NCBI RefSeq assembly: GCF_900168025.1
Contig: NZ_FUYN01000001.1
Location: forward strand, 248,001 to 312,000
Source of the DNA: Acetoanaerobium noterae
Lineage (GTDB): Bacteria; Bacillota; Clostridia; Peptostreptococcales; Filifactoraceae
Direction: 5' to 3'
Length of the DNA stretch: 64,000 bases
The notes beneath the pieces were generated by a model. It saw nothing but the letters and a program-made list of their open reading frames with translations. It did no database searches and was not told where the DNA came from. Shown here one piece after another: positions 46,044-55,126 of the stretch. How positions within the stretch are numbered: the stretch's first letter is position 1; each line of letters opens with the position of its first letter. The translations under genes and the position numbers were made by a program.

Positions 46044-46835
46044 TTACCTAACATTATCACTTTGTGATTTATTTTTTGCATCCCTTAACTGAAGCAAGAG
46101 CATGAGTGCAAGCACTGCTATGAACATAAGAGAAGACAATGCATTAATTTTAGGGCTGATTCCTCTTTTTGTCATTGAATAAACCTTTATAGAAAGTGTG
46201 CTAACTCCAGATCCAGTTGTAAAGAAACTTACAATAAAATCATCTAGAGACAAAGTAAAGGCTAGTAGTGATCCAGTTATTATCCCTGGCATAATTTCAG
46301 GAAGGATAACTTTAAAAAAAGCCTGTATAGGGGTAGCTCCTAAGTCAAGGGCTGCCTCTTCAATATTTGGGTTAAGCTGCTGTAACTTTGGTAATACTGC
46401 AAATATTACATAGGGAATATTAAATGTAATGTGAGCTAATATTAAAGTTATATACCCCAATTTTAAATTTAGTATCGAAAAAAATGAAAGAAGCGATATT
46501 CCTATTACTATATCAGGGTTCACCATAGGTATATAGCTTAAATTTGTAAGAATAGCTTTCTTTCTTGGAGACATATTGTGGATTGCAATAGCTGAAATTG
46601 TTCCTATTACTGTAGATATAATAGAAGCGATTACTGCAACTATTATTGTAGTGTAAAGCGATTCCATAATACTTCCATCAGAGAAAAGCTCTGTATACCA
46701 TTTAAAAGTAAAACCCTGCCATCTACCACCATATCTAGAATCATTAAATGAAAATAGAATCAATAGAAATATCGGCATATATAAAAATAAATATACTAAA
46801 AAAGCATAAGTTCGGGAGAGGTATTTTTTTACCAT
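46044..46835 (-). CDS. potC: Spermidine/putrescine ABC transporter permease PotC
   Basis: One of two membrane permeases of the polyamine importer, 263 residues with about six helices. The N-terminal motif YMPIFLLILFSFNDSRYG is typical of PotC. The coupling loop that touches the ATPase is EEAALDLGATPIQAFFKVIL followed by PEIMPGI, with its conserved EAA-G spacing. It overlaps potB by 7 nt. Confidence 0.94.
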   Translation of the reverse strand: MVKKYLSRTYAFLVYLFLYMPIFLLILFSFNDSRYGGRWQGFTFKWYTELFSDGSIMESLYTTIIVAVIASIISTVIGTISAIAIHNMSPRKKAILTNLSYIPMVNPDIVIGISLLSFFSILNLKLGYITLILAHITFNIPYVIFAVLPKLQQLNPNIEEAALDLGATPIQAFFKVILPEIMPGIITGSLLAFTLSLDDFIVSFFTTGSGVSTLSIKVYSMTKRGISPKINALSSLMFIAVLALMLLLQLRDAKNKSQSDNVR

Positions 46836-47671
46836 AGACCAGTCCCTCCTTCTTTGGAGCTATGCTTAGTGAGATAACCCATAGAAAGCACAATCATAAC
46901 CATCATAATCATAGATATAGCTGATCCGAACTGCCAGTTTCTAGCCATCATAAATTGGTTCTGAATCAGGTTTCCAAGTAAAATAGTTTGCCCTCCGCCT
47001 AGTAAGTCCGATATTACAAAAGTTGATATCGCAGGCATAAATACCATCAAAACACCAGATGCAACGCCTGGAAAGCTAAGTGGGAATATAACTTTTATAA
47101 ATGTACTAAATGAATTTGCTCCCAAATCCTGAGCTGCTTCAAGTAAGCTTTTATCTATTTTTGATAATACTGAATATATAGGTAGCACCATAAAAGGCAA
47201 GAAGTTATACACCATACCCATTATAACAGCTCCATTAGTATAAAGTAGCTGAAGTGGTTCATCTATTATTCCTAAAAGTAACAGTAGTTCATTTAATGCA
47301 CCTTGTTCTCTTAGTACTACCATCCAAGCATATGTCCTTAGTAGAAAGTTTGTCCAAAGAGGCAAAATAAATAGCATAATCATCAAGCTTTGTTTCTTTA
47401 TATCGGATTTCGAAATTATATATGCCATTGGATATCCAACCACAAAACATGCAATTGTACTATATAATGATAACCTTAGAGATCTCCAAAGTACATTTAA
47501 ATAAATTGGTTCAAAGAACATTTTATAATTTTCAAAGGTCAATGAGAAAATCATTCCTCCAAAAGCATCTCTCTTAGTAAAGGAATAGAGCAAAACTATA
47601 AATAGTGGAACTATGGTAAATAGTATAGCCCATAGAACATAGGGAACGGCTAAGATATTTTTTTTATTCAT
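46829..47671 (-). CDS. potB: Spermidine/putrescine ABC transporter permease PotB
   Basis: Second membrane permease, 280 residues with six helices. The EAA coupling loop is [20 protein letters not shown] followed by FPLSFPG. Other marks are [20 protein letters not shown], nearly identical to the family pattern, and [28 protein letters not shown] precedes the ATG, which lies just inside the end of potA (8-nt overlap). Confidence 0.95.
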   Translation of the reverse strand: MNKKNILAVPYVLWAILFTIVPLFIVLLYSFTKRDAFGGMIFSLTFENYKMFFEPIYLNVLWRSLRLSLYSTIACFVVGYPMAYIISKSDIKKQSLMIMLFILPLWTNFLLRTYAWMVVLREQGALNELLLLLGIIDEPLQLLYTNGAVIMGMVYNFLPFMVLPIYSVLSKIDKSLLEAAQDLGANSFSTFIKVIFPLSFPGVASGVLMVFMPAISTFVISDLLGGGQTILLGNLIQNQFMMARNWQFGSAISMIMMVMIVLSMGYLTKHSSKEGGTGLW

Positions 47672-48719
47672 CTATAACCTCCATTCTCATAACATGAATA
47701 GCTTCAGATGTAAAATCCAGACCTACTTCAATTCCTGCTTGAGTATGATGGATAGTGTGTATAATCCACTCTTTATTATTTTGCTGGTCGACTACAATAA
47801 TTTCGTAATGAACCCCTTTAAAAACGACATCCGTAACTAGCCCTGTAATCTTTCCATTTTCTTTAGTTACTATATTTATATCCTCAGGTCTAATAACAAC
47901 ATCTACCTTTTCGTTAGGTTTAAAGCCCTTATCTACGCATTCAAAAATTCTATTGTTAAACATTACTTTATAGTCTTCTATCATAGTAGCTGTAACCATA
48001 TTGATTTCTCCAATAAAATCAGCTACAAATCGATTTACTGGTTCGTTATATATATCTTCAGGTGTTCCTATTTGCTGAATTTTTCCGTCACTCATAACTA
48101 CAATTCTGTCGGACATCGTAAGAGCCTCTTCTTGATCATGTGTAACATATATGAATGTAATACCAAGCTCTTGCTGCATGGTTTTAAGTTCATACTGCAT
48201 GTCTTGTCTAAGCTTAAGGTCTAAAGCTCCTAGAGGTTCATCTAGAAGTAGCACCTTTGGTTCATTGACAAGCGCTCTTGCAATTGCAATTCTTTGTTGC
48301 TGTCCACCAGAAAGCGAATTTATATCTCTTTTTTCAAAGCCCTCTAGGTTAACTAGTGATAGCATTTTTTTTACTTTTTTATCTATTGTAGCTTTATCTA
48401 CTTTTTTAATTTTTAATCCAAAAGCTATATTTTCATATATATTTAAGTGAGGAAAAAGAGCATATTTTTGAAACACAGTGTTTATTTGTCTTTTATAAGG
48501 AGGTATAGAATTAATATTGACTCCATCGAAAAACACTTCTCCACTGGAAGCTGTCTCAAATCCTCCAATAATTCTCAGTGTAGTTGTTTTTCCGCATCCA
48601 CTTGGACCAAGAAGCGTTACAAATTCTTTTTCTTTTATATCTAAATTTATACTTTTTAATGCTTCTTTTTCATCAAATATTTTTGAGACATTTTTCAGTT
48701 CAATTATCGATGGTGTCAT
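47664..48719 (-). CDS. potA: Spermidine/putrescine ABC transporter ATPase PotA
   Basis: Energises polyamine uptake. It has 351 residues from the ATG at 48719, chosen because GAGGAGG lies five bases upstream. Walker A is [13 protein letters not shown], the Q-loop FQKYALFPH, the signature LSGGQQQR, and Walker [12 protein letters not shown] followed by the switch His in [11 protein letters not shown]-terminal TOBE domain (about 240-351) follows. First gene of the operon, 62 nt after the -10 box. Confidence 0.96.
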   Translation of the reverse strand: MTPSIIELKNVSKIFDEKEALKSINLDIKEKEFVTLLGPSGCGKTTTLRIIGGFETASSGEVFFDGVNINSIPPYKRQINTVFQKYALFPHLNIYENIAFGLKIKKVDKATIDKKVKKMLSLVNLEGFEKRDINSLSGGQQQRIAIARALVNEPKVLLLDEPLGALDLKLRQDMQYELKTMQQELGITFIYVTHDQEEALTMSDRIVVMSDGKIQQIGTPEDIYNEPVNRFVADFIGEINMVTATMIEDYKVMFNNRIFECVDKGFKPNEKVDVVIRPEDINIVTKENGKITGLVTDVVFKGVHYEIIVVDQQNNKEWIIHTIHHTQAGIEVGLDFTSEAIHVMRMEVIDE

Positions 48720-48780
48720 AGCTACCTCCTCTTTATCTATATAAAATTTAATATTCAAAAATTAATAAGCCCAATTTATA

Positions 48781-48809
48781 ATTCTAGTTTCCAATATTGG
48801 GTTTGTCAA
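48781..48809 (-). promoter_or_regulatory. Sigma-A promoter of potABCD with internal palindrome
   Basis: On the minus strand a perfect TTGACA (48804-48809), a 17-bp spacer, and TAGAAT (48781-48786). The spacer contains the palindrome CCAATATTGG (48791-48800), and a further CCCAAT/ATTGGG pair (48770-48775, 48796-48801) spans the -10 box. A repressor bound there would block polymerase; the regulator is unknown. Confidence 0.78.
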
Positions 48810-48827
48810 GGAAATGTAGTATCAAAA

Positions 48828-48843
48828 ACTGAGACTTATCAGT
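48828..48843 (-). terminator. Weak terminator after the SH3/glycosidase-like gene
   Basis: ACTGA / TCAGT stem (5 bp) with a 6-nt loop, followed on the minus strand by TTTTTG. Short stem, but directly downstream of the gene end and before the pot promoter. Confidence 0.45.
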
Positions 48844-48850
48844 CATAAAG

Positions 48851-50311
48851 CTACTTTATATCATAATTATTGCTAGCACTCCAAAGAAGGTACTCCTCAA
48901 TCCCAGCATCGTTAAGAGCTTTTATTTGAGCTTTAACTTGCTCTGGGCCATATTTTATATATCCCTTAACCCAAGAAGCCGTAAAGCTTTGAATCCAAGG
49001 TCTAATCTGAGCTGGTGTTTCTAGATTTTCATTTCTAAGAACTGCATCCTTAGCGCCTTGTAGCAAGGTATTGTAAGGATCTGCATCAGGCACGGCTACT
49101 CCGTAGGTTCCATTTGCGTAGTGGCTTGGATACATCATCGGAGATATATAATCTGTGTAATTACTAACTGCCTCCCAGTACTGTCCAAGATGCATGTCAT
49201 CAGGCACACTTCCAACTAGGCCATAAACATCAGCCGAAATATAAGCTTCTTCTTTAGATATTACTGAGTAGGCTTGCTTTAAATAGTTTTGAATCGTCTC
49301 AGCCTTACCTTCATTCTTTTCATTTCTATAATCTAGGATTTCATCAAGCTTACCTCCGTCTGAGGCAGGGAATCTAACATAGTCAAATTGAATCTCATTA
49401 AATCCAGCAATAGCAGCTTCCTTTGCCACAGCGATATTGTAATCCCATAATGTTCTATCGTGAGGAGAAACCCATATGATTCCATCCTTATTTACAAATG
49501 GTTGATTCGTTTGTTTATTAATAATTACTTTGTCAGTGTTGTACTGAGCATAGGTAGGATCCTTAAACGACACTATCCTTGCTATAGTGTAAATATCTTT
49601 TTCCTTTAGCTTTTTTATGAATTCGTCTATATTCTTTATAGGTGCTTTATCATTAGCAGATGGCGCATATTTTTCAGCTGCTTTAGTTTTAAATAGCATA
49701 TTTCCAAAATCATCCTTGACATCAATAACAAAAGCATTAATTTCTGTTTCTTCAGCTAGCTTAATTAACGAATCTAATTTAGCTCCAGCTGCTGAATTAA
49801 CCGTAACATAAACACCCTTGACTTTTACTTTTTTATTATTCTTATATTCAATTTTTTCAAAAGCTGAAAAATCTAGGCCTCTTAAGTGCTCATCTAGTAA
49901 TTCTTCTCTTTTAGAAACCGTGTACTCTGCTGATATATGGCCTTTTTTATTACCGTCAAAGGTTTTATATTCTACTTCATACCATAGCTCTCCAGCTTCA
50001 TTTTTTGATTCGCTTAATACTTTAATTTTGCTACCTTTAAGCAAACTATCTAAAATAGTCCCCGCAGAATCAGGAGTTTCTCTCACATTTAATTTTGACG
50101 CACTTATATATCTAATAGACTCATCGTTCTTAGCCTGCTCTACCTCTTGTTCATTCTCTGTAGCTTGCTTTTCTTCAGCTTGAACTTGTTTATTAGTTTC
50201 ATCTTTTATTTCCTCATTTGTAGTTGAGCTACCTTGTGAACAAGCTGAAAATAATAACATTGTTGAAATAATAAGAGTAATAAATTTTGTCATTTTTTTG
50301 TTAAATAGCAT
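48851..50311 (-). CDS. Lipoprotein with SH3b domain and DUF4015 glycosidase-like domain
   Basis: A surface-anchored protein of 486 residues. The signal peptide ends with the lipobox LLFSACSQG (Cys near 25); a Glu/Lys-rich linker follows, then a bacterial SH3 domain (about 72-135, KLNVRETPDSAGTILDSLLK). The putative glycoside-hydrolase TIM barrel of the DUF4015 family (about 160-480) has FVIDVKDDFGNM, FNEIQFDYVRFPASDG and YISPMMYPSHYANG. Acidic residues in DYVRFP and VIDVKDD are plausible catalytic positions. The substrate is unknown; a wall-related polysaccharide is a reasonable guess. AGGAGGAA precedes the ATG. Confidence 0.85.
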   Translation of the reverse strand: MLFNKKMTKFITLIISTMLLFSACSQGSSTTNEEIKDETNKQVQAEEKQATENEQEVEQAKNDESIRYISASKLNVRETPDSAGTILDSLLKGSKIKVLSESKNEAGELWYEVEYKTFDGNKKGHISAEYTVSKREELLDEHLRGLDFSAFEKIEYKNNKKVKVKGVYVTVNSAAGAKLDSLIKLAEETEINAFVIDVKDDFGNMLFKTKAAEKYAPSANDKAPIKNIDEFIKKLKEKDIYTIARIVSFKDPTYAQYNTDKVIINKQTNQPFVNKDGIIWVSPHDRTLWDYNIAVAKEAAIAGFNEIQFDYVRFPASDGGKLDEILDYRNEKNEGKAETIQNYLKQAYSVISKEEAYISADVYGLVGSVPDDMHLGQYWEAVSNYTDYISPMMYPSHYANGTYGVAVPDADPYNTLLQGAKDAVLRNENLETPAQIRPWIQSFTASWVKGYIKYGPEQVKAQIKALNDAGIEEYLLWSASNNYDIK

Positions 50312-50340
50312 TGAATTCCTCCTGATTATAAAATTTATAA

Positions 50341-51471
50341 TTATTTTTGTGGTCTTGGCCCCAAATACTGATAATAATAACTCTTAAGCATACCGTTATA
50401 TAATTTTCTTTTTTTCTGAAACGGTATATCCATAATCTTGTCTACATCTTCTAAAGTCGTTATTAAATAATATGACCAGTTTTTTAAGTTCTTAAATACT
50501 TTTCCCATTTCTTTATAAAATTCAGTAATGTCTTCTTCTGCTGATAGTCTTTCACCATAAGGTGGATTAGTTATTATAAATCCATACTCCTCATCAGTTT
50601 CCCAGGTGGTCATATCCTTAACCTCAAAATCTATAAGATGACCAACTCCTGCTAGCTCTGCATTTTCTTTAGCTAGCTCAATTACGTCTTCATCTATATC
50701 ATAGCCTTTAAGCTTAAACTGTACGTCCTTTTCTTGCGATAGAGCTTCGTTTCTCTCAGTCTGCCAAACATGCTTTGGCAGAAAAGATAAATTTTCTCCA
50801 GTAAAGTTTCTGTTTATCCCAGGCATTATTCCTGCACCATAAAGAGCTGCTTCAATTAAAATAGTTCCTGACCCGCACATTGGGTCTACAAGGGTTCTGT
50901 TTTCTCTCCAAGGAGTAAGCATTACCATAAATGCAGCTAGAGTCTCTCTTATAGGTGCTCCACCTGATTTTTCTCTATATCCTCTTTTATGTAGAGCTGG
51001 ACCTGTTGTATCAATCGTTACTTCAACTACATCCTTATTAATGAAAATAATAATAGGGTGAAGTGCACCTGTTTCTGGAAGAGTTTGAACTTTATGCTTT
51101 TGCTTTAATCTTTCAACTACGGCTTTTTTGGCTACAGATTGAATATCTGATTTAGAAAACAGTTTACTATTTATGCTCTTAGCTTTGGAAATAGGAAACT
51201 CTGCATCCTTTGGAATGTAGTTTTCAAAAGGAAGCTTTAATATTCCTTGATATAATTGTTCAAAGCTATATGCCTTGAATTCTCCTACTTTAATTAGAAC
51301 TCTTTCAGCAGTTCTAAGGGATAAATTTGCTCTTACAATTTCAAAAGCATCTCCTTCAAAGGTAACTCTTCCATCAGATACATTTAATACTTTAATGCCC
51401 ATGTTTTTAAGTTCAAAAGATACAGTTGCTTCCATTCCAAAAAGACAAGGTGCTATTGCTTCATATTTCAT
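50341..51471 (-). CDS. THUMP-domain class I rRNA methyltransferase (RlmL N-domain/YpsC type)
   Basis: Probable S-adenosylmethionine-dependent guanine-N2 methyltransferase of 23S rRNA. The 376 residues comprise an N-terminal ferredoxin-like/THUMP region (about 1-155) and a Rossmann methyltransferase domain. That domain shows VDPMCGSGTILIEAALYGAG (SAM site) and the catalytic FIITNPPYGERL. It corresponds to B. subtilis YpsC; the exact target base is inferred from the family. AAGGAGAA precedes the ATG. It starts 16 nt after the RNase H-LarE fusion. Confidence 0.9.
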   Translation of the reverse strand: MKYEAIAPCLFGMEATVSFELKNMGIKVLNVSDGRVTFEGDAFEIVRANLSLRTAERVLIKVGEFKAYSFEQLYQGILKLPFENYIPKDAEFPISKAKSINSKLFSKSDIQSVAKKAVVERLKQKHKVQTLPETGALHPIIIFINKDVVEVTIDTTGPALHKRGYREKSGGAPIRETLAAFMVMLTPWRENRTLVDPMCGSGTILIEAALYGAGIMPGINRNFTGENLSFLPKHVWQTERNEALSQEKDVQFKLKGYDIDEDVIELAKENAELAGVGHLIDFEVKDMTTWETDEEYGFIITNPPYGERLSAEEDITEFYKEMGKVFKNLKNWSYYLITTLEDVDKIMDIPFQKKRKLYNGMLKSYYYQYLGPRPQK

Positions 51472-51486
51472 ATTTTTCTCCTTAAT

Positions 51487-52764
51487 TTATTTATTCATAT
51501 TTCCTGTTTTATATCCACCTAAATCAAGTGATACATATTTAAAGCCTAGATTCTTAAGATATTCGTTAGCTTCTTTAAATAAATCCAGATTTATAAACGG
51601 CTTTAAATCATCACTATTCATCTCTATTCTAGCCAGGTCATCGTGTACCCTTACTCTTACGTTTCTGAGTCCCTTAGATTTTAAATAAGCTTCTGCTTTA
51701 TCAATCCTAGTTAGTATTTCTTTAGTAAGGGTCTGTCCGTAAGAAACTCTCGAAATAAGGCAAGCCGCAGCTTCTTTGTCGTGAGTTTTCAAACCTAATA
51801 GCTTTGAGTATTCTCTAATATCAGATTTTGTCCAATTCGTTTCTAAAAATGGACTTTTGACATGTAATTCCTCTAGCGCTTGCATCCCCGGTCTATAGTC
51901 AGATAAATCATCAATATTACTTCCATCATAAACTGCAGTAGCTCCTATTTTTTTAGCATAATCATCTATGTACTTAAACACGAAGCTTTTGCAGTAATAG
52001 CATCGTCTCAAATCCCCTTCTCTAACTTCCTTAATGGATAAAATATCTTCTTCCACTATCTCATGTTTAATTCCTATCGCATTTGCTAACTTAACAGCTT
52101 CATTAAATTCACTCTCTGGTATGTGTGGGCCTTTTACGGTAACAGCCACTACCTCATCTCTTAGTACTTCCTTGCATAGATTTATTAATAGACTACTATC
52201 TACTCCACCAGAAAATGCCACTACAACCTTCTTGTCTTTTTTTATGTAATTTTTTATGTCTTCAACTTTTTTTCTTAAGTCTCCATCAATAGTATCAAGT
52301 CTAAAAGCATTATTACTCTCCTCTACTGAAGCTTTGCTTACACGGTTTATTAAACTTCCATTTTCAAAGGTTGTCATTGTATCAAGTGCTATATTTAATA
52401 TTCTGTCAGCCTCTTTGTTATAGGCTCTTTTTACATGATTTATACTAAAAGATTTAAAGTTATTAATTTTATCTTTTATTCTATCAAAAATAACTTTTAG
52501 CTCTTGGTTTTTTACTTTATATTCACCTTTTATTTGCTTTACAACTAGCTCACTATCTAAAAAAGCTTCTACATCCTGAACTCCTAGGCAAATCAAAGCC
52601 TCTAAGCCTTCTAGTAGAGCAGTGTATTCTGCTATGTTATTAGTCGCAATCCCTATTGGTCTTGCTTTTTCATAAACTATTTTATCTCCTTCATAAATAA
52701 CAAATCCTATAGCGGCTTCTCCCGGGTTTCCTCTTGAGCCTCCGTCACTATAAAGTCTCATCAT
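51487..52764 (-). CDS. RNase HI-like domain fused to LarE-type PP-loop sulfurtransferase
   Basis: A 425-residue two-domain protein in one uninterrupted frame. Residues 1-130: RNase H fold with catalytic acids in LYSDGGSRGNPGEAAIG, NIAEYTALLEGLEA, LDSELVVKQI and NKEADRI. Residues about 170-420: LarE/AsnB-like PP-loop ATPase with VVAFSGGVDSSLLINL, LRRCYYCKSFVF, AVYDGSNIDDLSDYRPG and AAACLISRVSYG. LarE family enzymes build the nickel-pincer cofactor; the CYYC pair plus the ACL cysteine resemble cluster-type, three-cysteine LarE proteins. No larA, larB or larC is nearby, so the substrate is open. It overlaps the zinc-ribbon gene by 17 nt. Confidence 0.88.
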   Translation of the reverse strand: MMRLYSDGGSRGNPGEAAIGFVIYEGDKIVYEKARPIGIATNNIAEYTALLEGLEALICLGVQDVEAFLDSELVVKQIKGEYKVKNQELKVIFDRIKDKINNFKSFSINHVKRAYNKEADRILNIALDTMTTFENGSLINRVSKASVEESNNAFRLDTIDGDLRKKVEDIKNYIKKDKKVVVAFSGGVDSSLLINLCKEVLRDEVVAVTVKGPHIPESEFNEAVKLANAIGIKHEIVEEDILSIKEVREGDLRRCYYCKSFVFKYIDDYAKKIGATAVYDGSNIDDLSDYRPGMQALEELHVKSPFLETNWTKSDIREYSKLLGLKTHDKEAAACLISRVSYGQTLTKEILTRIDKAEAYLKSKGLRNVRVRVHDDLARIEMNSDDLKPFINLDLFKEANEYLKNLGFKYVSLDLGGYKTGNMNK

Positions 52765-53473
52765 TGTCTTTTATTTCCTCCAAATACAATATTCTGTTGC
52801 AACAATCACATTCAATTATTTCCGAGCAGTTTTCAACCTTTTCAATTAGAGAAGTGGATAATGTCATATGACATATTTCACATACTCCGTTTTCCGCTCT
52901 AGTAAAAACAACCTTCATGGTTTGCCTTTTTTTATCATAGAGTCTGAGTAAGTCAGGGTCAGCAGACTTTCTGAGTTTTCTAATCTTTTTTTCCATCAAT
53001 TTAATTTTGTCTTCTAAGTAAGCAACCTTTTCATGCTGACTTATTTTCTTTGAATTATATTGCTTCTCAACCTTGTTATATTTAGATTTAAAAAGATTCA
53101 ATTCCTTTGAAAACTTTTCTATTATATAAAACTCTTTCATTATTTCATCTTCAAGATTTATTTTTTTATCTTTTAATATAACTTCTTGTTTTTTTAATTC
53201 TTGCAAAATTTTAGAGTTTTGATGCTCCGATTCATACAATTTCTCTAAAATTGATAAAAGCTGTCTGTCTACATCTGAAAGTTGCTTCTCTTTTATTAAA
53301 AGTCCTGTTCTTGCTTGATCAACTTGAACTCTTATCGCGTTTTCTTCCTTTAGAATTAAATCCAGTTCATGTTTTAAGCGTTTTATAGATTCAACATTCA
53401 TAAGTCGTTCACTTTTGTCTTTAGCTTGCTCTATTAACCTGTAGCCTTTATCTATTCTTCTCAAAATCTCCAA
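52748..53473 (-). CDS. Coiled-coil protein with C4 zinc ribbon (CT398/DUF164 type)
   Basis: A 241-residue protein: long helical coiled-coil hairpin (about 1-180) followed by a C-terminal four-cysteine zinc ribbon (CEICHMTLS and IECDCCNRILY, about 198-233). The family is widespread but its function is unsettled; roles in secretion and nucleic-acid binding have been suggested for relatives. It often sits beside nif3- and RNase H-type genes, as here. It starts 19 nt after the Nif3-family gene. Confidence 0.82.
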   Translation of the reverse strand: MEILRRIDKGYRLIEQAKDKSERLMNVESIKRLKHELDLILKEENAIRVQVDQARTGLLIKEKQLSDVDRQLLSILEKLYESEHQNSKILQELKKQEVILKDKKINLEDEIMKEFYIIEKFSKELNLFKSKYNKVEKQYNSKKISQHEKVAYLEDKIKLMEKKIRKLRKSADPDLLRLYDKKRQTMKVVFTRAENGVCEICHMTLSTSLIEKVENCSEIIECDCCNRILYLEEIKDNDETL

Positions 53474-53492
53474 AATAATCCTCCTTAGGCGT

Positions 53493-54278
53493 TTAAACAG
53501 CCCTAAACGGATCTTTTAAAGCATCCGAAACAACAAAATCAACTTCCTCACCTAATTTATCTCTTAGAATTCTAAGCATATTTTCCTTAAAGTGAATTTC
53601 ACTCCCATAATGACCCACATCAAATATATTCATTCCTCTGCCAAGCCAATCTTGGGCATCATGATATTTTATATCTCCAGTCAAATAAGCATTACAGCCA
53701 GCCTCAAAGGCATTACTCGCATATTCAATGCCAGAACCAGTTACTATACCCACTTTTCTAATTTTGGTATTTCCTCCATCAACTATCCTCAGGTCGGATA
53801 AATTAAGCTTAGTTTTTACAAACATAATAAACTCTTCAACGCTCATCTCTTCTTTTAGCTCACCATATCTTCCTATTGCATCTATATCCGAATTTTCATA
53901 GGCTAATTTATTTATATTATTAAGAGATAATAAATTTGAAATATAATCGTTTAAGCCACCTTCAATAATATCAAAATTTGTATGAGCAACGTAAACGCCT
54001 ATTGAATTTTTAATTAATTTAAGAAGGATATTTCCTTTATCATCAAAATTTGTTATAGATTTAATAGGTCTAAAGATCAAGGGGTGATGGCTTATAATTA
54101 ATTGTACGTCCTTACTTATAGCCTCATCAACAACTGCCTCGTTAATTTCAAGGGTTATAAGCACTTTATTAACATAAGCTGACTTATCACCAATACTTAG
54201 TCCAACATTATCCCAATCATATGCCAGGCTTGGCTTCAAAAGTTCATCTAGGTTTATTTTGAGTTGTTCTAGCTGCAT
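53493..54278 (-). CDS. Nif3-like dinuclear metal-centre protein
   Basis: Hexameric, two-metal protein of the Nif3/YqfO family, 261 residues, without the central PII-like insertion found in longer Bacillus members. Metal ligands are visible in LIISHHPLIFRP (two His), YVAHTNFDII and the C-terminal NIFDVGHYGSEIHFKENML. A role as GTP cyclohydrolase-like or metal-trafficking protein has been proposed; the true function is unsettled. It overlaps the 3' end of trmK by 35 nt, with its Shine-Dalgarno AGGAG inside trmK. Confidence 0.88.
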   Translation of the reverse strand: MQLEQLKINLDELLKPSLAYDWDNVGLSIGDKSAYVNKVLITLEINEAVVDEAISKDVQLIISHHPLIFRPIKSITNFDDKGNILLKLIKNSIGVYVAHTNFDIIEGGLNDYISNLLSLNNINKLAYENSDIDAIGRYGELKEEMSVEEFIMFVKTKLNLSDLRIVDGGNTKIRKVGIVTGSGIEYASNAFEAGCNAYLTGDIKYHDAQDWLGRGMNIFDVGHYGSEIHFKENMLRILRDKLGEEVDFVVSDALKDPFRAV

Positions 54279-54972
54279 CTTCTATCATCTCCTCATAGCA
54301 TTTTATCTTCAAGGATAATTCTTCAACTTTTGCGTTATTTTCTCCACTACCACTTTCTCTAATTTTACCTATTATTGCTTTATTAGTATTAATTTTAGAT
54401 TGAAGTAATTTAAACAAAACTTCATTTGCTTTCCTATAATTTATATTTCCTATCTCATCAAATGGAGGCTCTATAGTTTTTAATACCTTTTCTAATGAGT
54501 ATCTACTCACTATTATATGATAAAATTTACCTTCATCCTCTATAAGCTCTTCATCTAAGATATCAAAATTATTTTTATATAAATATTGTCTCAATTTTTC
54601 AGGAAATTGTACAGGCTGAAAAATAAAAATAGGATGTTTTGCTTTATATTTTTTATGATAGGATTCATTTAGAATCTCAGAAATCAAAATACCGCCCATA
54701 CCTGCTATTACAACTACATCAGCCTCATCAACCTCTAATACTTCTAGCCCACTTCCTAATCTTGTTTCAATTTTTGTCTGCAAGTTATTATTTTTAATTT
54801 CAATAACAGCTTTTTCTAGAGAGCCTTTGCTAATATCCGCGGCAATTGCTTTTTTGACTATATTATTTTTTACTGCATAAGTGGGAATGTATCCATGGTC
54901 TGTTCCTATATCTGCTAAAACCTCGCCATTTGGAATCAATTTAAGTATAGTTTCTAATCTTTTACTTATCAC
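54244..54972 (-). CDS. trmK: tRNA (adenine(22)-N1)-methyltransferase TrmK
   Basis: Methylates A22 in tRNAs. It has 242 residues from the GTG at 54972, chosen because AGG lies eight bases upstream and the resulting MISKRLETILKLIPNG is the family start. The Rossmann SAM site is EVLADIGTDHGYIPTYAV; VVIAGMGGILISEILNE and FIFQPVQFPEKLRQYL follow. The C-terminal part (about 165-242) is a helical coiled-coil. It is first in a six-gene unit after the rpoD terminator. Confidence 0.93.
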   Translation of the reverse strand: MISKRLETILKLIPNGEVLADIGTDHGYIPTYAVKNNIVKKAIAADISKGSLEKAVIEIKNNNLQTKIETRLGSGLEVLEVDEADVVVIAGMGGILISEILNESYHKKYKAKHPIFIFQPVQFPEKLRQYLYKNNFDILDEELIEDEGKFYHIIVSRYSLEKVLKTIEPPFDEIGNINYRKANEVLFKLLQSKINTNKAIIGKIRESGSGENNAKVEELSLKIKCYEEMIEDAARTTQNKPR

Positions 54973-55097
54973 AATAATCACCTATCTTTATAAAAATCTC
55001 ATTTTCATAGCAATCTTAAATCTATTTTATACCCATATTTTCAAAGTCTTATATAACTTGTTCCAATCTCTATGAAATCTTAGCCTATTCATAATAA

Positions 55098-55119
55098 AAG
55101 ATTCGCTGATGCGAATCTT
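55098..55119 (-). terminator. Intrinsic terminator of dnaG-rpoD
   Basis: AAGATTCGC / GCGAATCTT (9 bp, 4-nt loop), 7 nt after the rpoD stop. On the minus strand it is followed by TTATTATG, so the U-tract is TTTTATTAT. Confidence 0.82.
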
Positions 55120-55126
55120 CTATAAA

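Noticed and set aside
54982-55090. Consensus promoter upstream of trmK
   Set aside because: TATAAA- and TATATA-like boxes exist, but none has a -35 element at 16-18 bp that beats chance in this AT-rich gap.
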